Source: Granulicella pectinivorans (GTDB taxonomy: Bacteria > Acidobacteriota > Terriglobia > Terriglobales > Acidobacteriaceae). From it: 64,000 nt of DNA. Shown here in pieces: positions 63,174-64,000 of this stretch. Made by a program: the position numbers and the translations under genes. Where the stretch lies: positions 1,612,001 to 1,676,000 of the forward strand of contig NZ_FOZL01000001.1 of the NCBI RefSeq assembly GCF_900114625.1, given 5' to 3'. Position 1 is the first letter of the stretch, and every line of letters starts with the position of its first letter. A model generated the notes under the pieces. It did no database searches. It was given only the letters and a program-made list of their open reading frames with translations, and was not told where the DNA came from.

Positions 63174-63770
63174 ATGCTTGCTGAGTGGTCCGCAGAATGC
63201 GCAGCCGACGATCCCGTGCTAGTCGTCCCCTGGCAGGACCCCAACGGGCCTGCGGCCTTCGTCGATCTCCGCCTCAACCCCTACGACTTCGACCAGCTTC
63301 CCGAGGCGGAGCAGTACCCCTCGCTGATGCAGGCTCTTCGCGCACTCAACGCGCCGCGCTCGCCGGTGTTTACCGCGAAATGCGATGCCTGGGTGATGAG
63401 CAGGGAGGAGGTCGAAACGCTGGAGCTGAACCTGGATATGGCGCTCGACACGGCCGATCTGCTGACCGGTTTTGCGACGTACATCGACCTGGTGTGGCGC
63501 GACCGGACGAGCTTTGCCTCGTTCCATCAGCAGAGCCAGCTTCTGCATAAGCTCACGCGTCTGGCTGCCGCGCTGGACCAGCCGTACGCGGGGCTCGACT
63601 GCATCATCCGCCCGGCGTTCGTGGATCTTGCAGGCCCGCAGGAGGGCTTTGCGGTCAGCGTTTATGTCCGTGCCCTTGGTTCCGACATCCACACGGCGGA
63701 GGAGAACTGGGGAGCCGCGCTCGAGTCCGTGGTCTCGCTGCTGCGCAGCCGCGACTTCGCGCCAAGCTAG
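63174..63770 (+). CDS. Hypothetical protein, 198 residues
   Basis: The ATG at 63174 is the natural start; the open frame upstream overlaps YheT. The protein begins MLAEWSAECAADDPVLVVPW and is a compact acidic soluble protein with a central helical stretch (EEVETLELNLDMALDTADLLTGFATYIDLVWR) and a C-terminal alpha/beta part. I do not recognise a family. It follows YheT by 32 bases and may be cotranscribed. Confidence 0.72.
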   Translation: MLAEWSAECAADDPVLVVPWQDPNGPAAFVDLRLNPYDFDQLPEAEQYPSLMQALRALNAPRSPVFTAKCDAWVMSREEVETLELNLDMALDTADLLTGFATYIDLVWRDRTSFASFHQQSQLLHKLTRLAAALDQPYAGLDCIIRPAFVDLAGPQEGFAVSVYVRALGSDIHTAEENWGAALESVVSLLRSRDFAPS

Positions 63771-63828
63771 CGTAACGCGGCAAACTTCGATGTTCACGGA
63801 CGCCGCACCCCGCTACAATAAGACTCGC

Positions 63829-63905
63829 GGGCGAGTAGCTCAATCGGATAGAGCACCAGCCTTCTAAGCTGGGGGTTGCAGGTTCGATCCCTGCCTCGCC
63901 TACCA
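63829..63905 (+). tRNA. tRNA-Arg (anticodon TCT)
   Basis: The acceptor stem is GGGCGAG/CTCGCCT, with one G-T pair at the end. The anticodon loop CTTCTAA (TCT) sits in stem CCAGC/GCTGG, the T-loop is TTCGATC and CCA is encoded. A TACAAT box stands 9 bases upstream. Confidence 0.96.
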
Positions 63906-64000
63906 CCCTTATCAATCAATGAGTTGCGTGGGTTCCTGTCCTGCTCGAAATAGTACAGGCCGGGGCTCATGACGGCAAGGTCTAGAGTGTCGCTTTCCCT

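Overview
The window (64 kb, high GC) looks like chromosome of a member of the Acidobacteriota, class Terriglobia (Granulicella/Edaphobacter/Terriglobus type). The main reasons are three large Oar-like TonB-dependent receptors with an N-terminal carboxypeptidase-regulatory domain, a dense set of secreted glycoside hydrolases and esterases, Tat-exported sugar hydrolases, and short palindromic repeats of the kind scattered between genes in these genomes. I saw no transposase, integrase, CRISPR array or rRNA. Three tRNAs are present. The assignment rests on gene style, not on a database search.

Layout. 1-9.5 kb: a TonB-receptor-led operon with a GH39 xylosidase, MFS transporter, RhmD-like sugar-acid dehydratase, AraD1/GguC-type FAH-fold enzyme, beta-hydroxyacid dehydrogenase and GH3 glycosidase. 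Together these suggest uptake and non-phosphorylative breakdown of a pentose, deoxysugar or sugar acid released from hemicellulose. 9.8-16.6 kb: a GH18 chitinase-like protein with an unknown N-terminal half, a protein with an internal duplication, and a GH38 alpha-mannosidase. 17.7-19.9 kb: three tandem phage-tail-collar proteins plus a GNAT enzyme. 19.9-23.4 kb: mntR-mntH, then a CLC-F fluoride exporter under a fluoride riboswitch whose expression platform can be read from the sequence. 23.5-27.5 kb: a GH95 fucosidase, a 2-hydroxyacid dehydrogenase and an extremely acidic small protein. 27.8-33.4 kb: YihY/BrkB membrane protein, DinB-like protein, a glycosyltransferase, a DegT aminotransferase and a Crp/Fnr regulator. 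33.5-39.9 kb: alpha-hydroxy-acid oxidase, dienelactone hydrolase, a CE15-like esterase with a GH28 pectinase, an orphan ribosomal protein S4 and a small conserved-looking protein.

40.3-44.6 kb: a TonB receptor divergent from an ECF sigma factor and an anti-sigma-like protein that carries a C-terminal HNH-like domain. 44.6-50.9 kb: three AhpD-fold proteins, an MFS transporter and an Oar-like receptor in one direction. 51.2-60 kb: ROK repressor, xylose isomerase, an acetyl-xylan-esterase-type hydrolase, an in-frame-deleted remnant of a CE15 esterase, a ThuA protein and another Oar-like receptor, so a second xylan/xylose locus. 60.5-64 kb: housekeeping-like genes (tRNA-Pro, DUF4112, tRNA-His, DUF72, YheT hydrolase, a hypothetical protein, tRNA-Arg).

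The most interesting items are the fluoride riboswitch with its Shine-Dalgarno-sequestering hairpin, the anti-sigma/HNH-like fusion, the tail-collar triad with GNAT, the AhpD triplet, and the shrunken CE15 gene that still has a signal peptide and ribosome binding site.
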